A program made the position numbers and the translations under genes. A DNA stretch of 16,303 bases, taken from NCBI GenBank assembly GCA_023411645.1, contig JAEYON010000171.1, forward strand, positions 1 to 16,303, in the 5' to 3' direction. The notes beneath the pieces were generated by a model. The model worked only from the letters and a program-made list of their open reading frames with translations, made no database searches and had not been told where the DNA came from. Positions 14,104-16,303 of the stretch are shown piece after piece. Source of the stretch: Bacillota bacterium (GTDB taxonomy: Bacteria; Bacillota; Clostridia; Acetivibrionales; DTU013). Within the stretch, counting starts at the first letter, position 1, and each line of letters begins with the position of its first letter.

Positions 14104-14769
14104 ATGAAACAATTCTATTCCCGTTTACTCCGCTTAATAGTAGGACTATTCCTGTACTCACTTGGAATCGTCATTACCATACGCGCAAATGTTGGTTACG
14201 CTCCTTGGGAAGTTTTCCATTCAGGCCTGTCAAAAATTATGGGCATTAACATCGGTTCTGCTTCGATACTTATTGGTGTTATTATTGTTGTAGCTACTGT
14301 TTTATTGGGAGAAAAGCTCGGACTTGGCTCCATTTTGAATATGTTACTGATCGGCGTGTTCATTGATGTATTACTTGGCTTAAATTTAATTCCTGCGGCT
14401 GACAATTTCGTGCTTGGAACAATTATGCTCATTGCAGGGTTGTTTGTAATTGCGTTTGCCTCATATTTTTATATAAGCTCAGCATTCGGAGCAGGTCCAA
14501 GAGATAGCCTGATGGTAGCCCTTACTCGTATAACAAAGCTTCCTGTCGGTGTTTGCCGCGGAGGTATTGAGGGTTTGGCAGTGTTAGCCGGCTGGAGGCT
14601 TGGTGGCATGGTAGGGGTAGGGACAATTATATCTGCTCTGGCAATAGGCGCATGTGTTCAGATCACCTTCAAGCTGCTTAAGTTTGATGCAGCACAAGTC
14701 AAGCATGAGACTTTGGATCAAACATTAAAAACAGTCACTACATTGAAAGTGAAGCAAGAAAAGATGTAA
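14104..14769 (+). CDS. YczE/YyaS/YitT-family integral membrane protein
   Basis: Protein of 221 aa with about five transmembrane segments (near 8-27, 52-70, 77-96, 103-125 and 165-190). Two related motifs, NVGYAPWEVF (29-38) and GAGPRDSLMVAL (129-140), suggest an internal duplication, as in this family. Members are widespread in Firmicutes and no transport substrate is firmly known to me; a role in transport or antibiotic production has been suggested for B. subtilis YczE. The tail (195-221) is hydrophilic and Thr/Lys-rich. AGGG lies 9 nt before ATG. It has its own strong promoter and converges on the zinc-ribbon gene, 49 bp apart. Confidence 0.85.
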   Translation: MKQFYSRLLRLIVGLFLYSLGIVITIRANVGYAPWEVFHSGLSKIMGINIGSASILIGVIIVVATVLLGEKLGLGSILNMLLIGVFIDVLLGLNLIPAADNFVLGTIMLIAGLFVIAFASYFYISSAFGAGPRDSLMVALTRITKLPVGVCRGGIEGLAVLAGWRLGGMVGVGTIISALAIGACVQITFKLLKFDAAQVKHETLDQTLKTVTTLKVKQEKM

Positions 14770-14818
14770 GCCGTCGAATATTTGATCAGATATTTGTGTC
14801 ATGAATAACGTATAAATG

Positions 14819-15034
14819 CTAGCCATGACAACAATTGCTGCCACAGCGGTGTGCATTCGGACACTCGTTGCCGCTTGATTTTCTTGACTGTATGATATTG
14901 AAATTCAAAAAAACAGCTTCCAGTTCATTGCTGCCGCATTTTGGACAGAGAATTTTTTTGTTCTCCCTGTCGCTCATGGAGGCCATTGTGTTAAACTCCT
15001 CACCACAGCCGCACTTCAAATCATAAAAAGGCAT
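14819..15034 (-). CDS. FmdB-type zinc-ribbon small protein
   Basis: Protein of 71 aa from ATG 15034, chosen because GGAGGG lies 6 nt upstream; a longer frame to 15121 runs into the repeat and has no ribosome site. The N-terminus MPFYDLKCGCGEEF with C8 and C10, and CPKCGS with C30 and C33, form a zinc ribbon like the FmdB family. The first pair is CxC rather than the common CxxC. A second cluster of cysteines closes the protein (C58, C64, C68, C69 with H62 and H70), which could bind another metal. FmdB proteins were named as putative regulators; the true role is unclear. Confidence 0.85.
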   Translation of the reverse strand: MPFYDLKCGCGEEFNTMASMSDRENKKILCPKCGSNELEAVFLNFNIIQSRKSSGNECPNAHRCGSNCCHG

Positions 15035-15081
15035 TGTACACCCTCCAATTGTAGTATATCTGTTTACATAATAATAAAGTC

Positions 15082-15133
15082 GCTTCAATTCTATTCTATA
15101 TATCTGATCACAATAGTGCAATACTGTGTTTTT
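15082..15133 (+). repeat. 52-bp dispersed direct repeat, copy B
   Basis: Second copy of the element at 13924-13975, same orientation and 1158 bp away. It lies in the predicted 5' leader or upstream region of the zinc-ribbon gene. Together the copies bracket the YczE-type and zinc-ribbon genes. Confidence 0.7.
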
Positions 15134-15269
15134 CGGTTGACAGCCCGTTCTGGGTGTGTCTGTACAGGAAGAGAAATTGAAATGTGCGGAAATGCTTTAT
15201 AAATCAATATCTTACTCTATGTCAACCAATGTTTTTATCTGGAATAACAAAGAAAATATTTTGAGCACA
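15134..15269. other. Noncoding gap between repeat B and the MFS gene
   Basis: About 135 bp with no supportable gene. It includes the 8-bp palindrome CTGTACAG (15160-15167), a small CCCGTTCTGGG hairpin (15145-15155) and the minus-strand promoter described separately. A short plus-strand frame here overlaps the MFS gene and has no family features. No T-tailed terminator for the MFS gene was found. Confidence 0.5.
15196..15225 (-). promoter_or_regulatory. Candidate promoter of the zinc-ribbon gene, long leader
   Basis: On the minus strand a perfect TTGACA (15225 to 15220), an 18-bp spacer and TATAAA (15201 to 15196). Transcription would start near 15189 and read through repeat B into the zinc-ribbon gene, giving a leader of about 155 nt. 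No better promoter was found closer to the gene. Confidence 0.5.
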
Positions 15270-16303
15270 CTATCCTTCGTTTACAAAGCTTATGGAAGAC
15301 GGACGATAAAATATTGCAGTGGCCAAAATACCTATTAACAAAATAACAATACTCAGAACAAATGGCAGGATTCTCGAGATATCGCTCAGCAGCCCGCCTA
15401 TGTAACCGAATGGAACACTCACCAGCATTACCGTTGTCTGGAGCAAGGCCATAATTCCAGAACGTTCCACAGGGTCGACATGAATAGCAACCAGGGATTC
15501 TCTAAGCGTATGTAATACAGCTGAACCCAGCGCCTCAAAAACTATAGAAGCAATTAATATTACATATCCCCACACACCTGTGTCTGTAATTGAAATCAAC
15601 AATATACAACCGACAATGGAACTGATGAATCCTCCATATAGCGGCCATTTCAGCTTTGTTTGTTTGATATGCGATATAACTGTGAAGAAAAGAAAGATGG
15701 AAAGTATACTGCGTGCCATCGGAAAAATCGGCAGCAGTATGTCCGGAACACCAATGCGGCGGGATGCTATTATCTGCCAGAAGGTCATTCCAATCATGGC
15801 TACAATCTCGACCAGGATACTGATGACTATAGCAAAAATTGTACCGCGGGAGGTCAGTATTTTACGGATTGCGCTTTTATATCCGAACAGCAGCTGGCGC
15901 CATGACAAATCACGAGTCGCCTCGCGCCTGACTTTTCCGACACCTGTTTCAGTTGAGAACTTATATAGTATAAATATCTTTGCGGTCATTATAATAAATG
16001 CATTGATATATAGTATTCTAATCGCCGGTACCATAGTCAACCTTGCTACAAGGATTGACGATATCGGTGCAAACAGTGCGGAAAGGTTACCGGAAATTAT
16101 GACCCATGAATAAATATGGGTTATTTTATCCTTTGGAGCATCCTCTACGAGCAGACAATCCCAGGATACTGTAGTTATCTTCATCATTCCGTTAAGCAGC
16201 GCAGCTACGACAAAGAACCAAAAGCCCTGACTAAATGCCCATACAAGGCAGGGGAGGCTCCATGCCAGAAAATCAAATATCGCTGTACTCCACCTGCGCC
16301 CCA
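15270..16303 (-). CDS. Major facilitator superfamily transporter, N-terminus outside the window
   Basis: The open frame runs uninterrupted from the right edge to TAG at 15270-15272; about 343 residues are visible. The Met at 16187 is internal: upstream in-frame sequence continues with typical membrane helices (AIFDFLAWSLPCLVWAFSQG, WFFVVAALLNG). About ten hydrophobic segments are visible with a central charged loop (after KFSTETGVGKVRREATRDLSW), as expected between the two six-helix halves. The segment WDCLLVEDAPKDKITHIYSW and the acidic/basic loops agree with MFS efflux-type proteins. The substrate is unknown. No regulator is adjacent within the window. Confidence 0.88.
   Translation of the reverse strand, partial: GRRWSTAIFDFLAWSLPCLVWAFSQGFWFFVVAALLNGMMKITTVSWDCLLVEDAPKDKITHIYSWVIISGNLSALFAPISSILVARLTMVPAIRILYINAFIIMTAKIFILYKFSTETGVGKVRREATRDLSWRQLLFGYKSAIRKILTSRGTIFAIVISILVEIVAMIGMTFWQIIASRRIGVPDILLPIFPMARSILSIFLFFTVISHIKQTKLKWPLYGGFISSIVGCILLISITDTGVWGYVILIASIVFEALGSAVLHTLRESLVAIHVDPVERSGIMALLQTTVMLVSVPFGYIGGLLSDISRILPFVLSIVILLIGILATAIFYRPSSISFVNEG

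Noticed and set aside
14776..14800. Bidirectional terminator between the convergent YczE and zinc-ribbon genes
   Set aside because: Only a weak AT-rich symmetry around TGATCA is present, without a GC stem or T-run.
15156..15338. 60-aa plus-strand reading frame
   Set aside because: It runs into the 3' end of the MFS gene on the other strand, has no ribosome site before its GTG, and no recognisable family features.
15270..16187. MFS gene starting at Met 16187
   Set aside because: The frame stays open upstream to the window edge with further membrane-like sequence, and no ribosome site precedes that Met.

Overview
The window looks like a chromosomal segment of an anaerobic, low-to-mid GC Firmicute, most likely a member of Clostridia. 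This is inferred from strong AGGAGG-type ribosome sites, TTG/GTG starts, sigma-A style promoters, a DUF4860 prepilin-like gene of the type found in clostridial pilus operons, and a YczE/YyaS/YitT membrane protein. The exact genus cannot be read from the sequence. No tRNA, rRNA, CRISPR array or intact mobile element was seen.

Layout, left to right. The tail of an unknown membrane protein (3-125) is followed by a secreted, membrane-anchored SH3-like protein (174-980) and a stand-alone HD hydrolase (1061-1666). A clear extended -10 promoter (1672-1701) then drives a tightly packed six-gene type IV pilus operon (1750-6173): pilC, a small single-span membrane protein, a DUF4860 pseudopilin, a classical prepilin, a PilX-like protein with an acidic repeat tail, and pilT. 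Its last gene converges on and overlaps, by 20 bp, a minus-strand pair: a xylose-isomerase-like TIM barrel (6154-6969) preceded by a ZIP metal transporter (7020-7808). A SIMPL-domain protein (7896-8570) lies upstream of these, also on the minus strand.

Next comes a minus-strand carbohydrate module, a cytoplasmic DUF5060/DUF4038/DUF5605-type glycosidase (9684-11195) and its LacI-family regulator (8641-9645). Its upstream region is AT-rich and holds a candidate promoter and a cre-like site. Then a minus-strand operon of a divergent FMN-dependent alpha-hydroxy-acid-oxidase-like protein (12855-13802) and seryl-tRNA synthetase (11606-12883). These two overlap by 29 bp, share a good promoter and end in a 15-bp-stem hairpin.

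At the right, a YczE-type membrane protein (14104-14769, plus) converges on an FmdB-type zinc ribbon (14819-15034, minus). The pair is bracketed by two copies of a 52-bp noncoding direct repeat. An MFS transporter on the minus strand (15270-16303) runs off the right edge; its true start lies outside the window.

The coherent systems are the pilus operon (platform, pilin-like subunits and retraction ATPase, but no assembly ATPase or peptidase here) and the glycosidase/LacI pair. The other genes are mostly single housekeeping or accessory functions.
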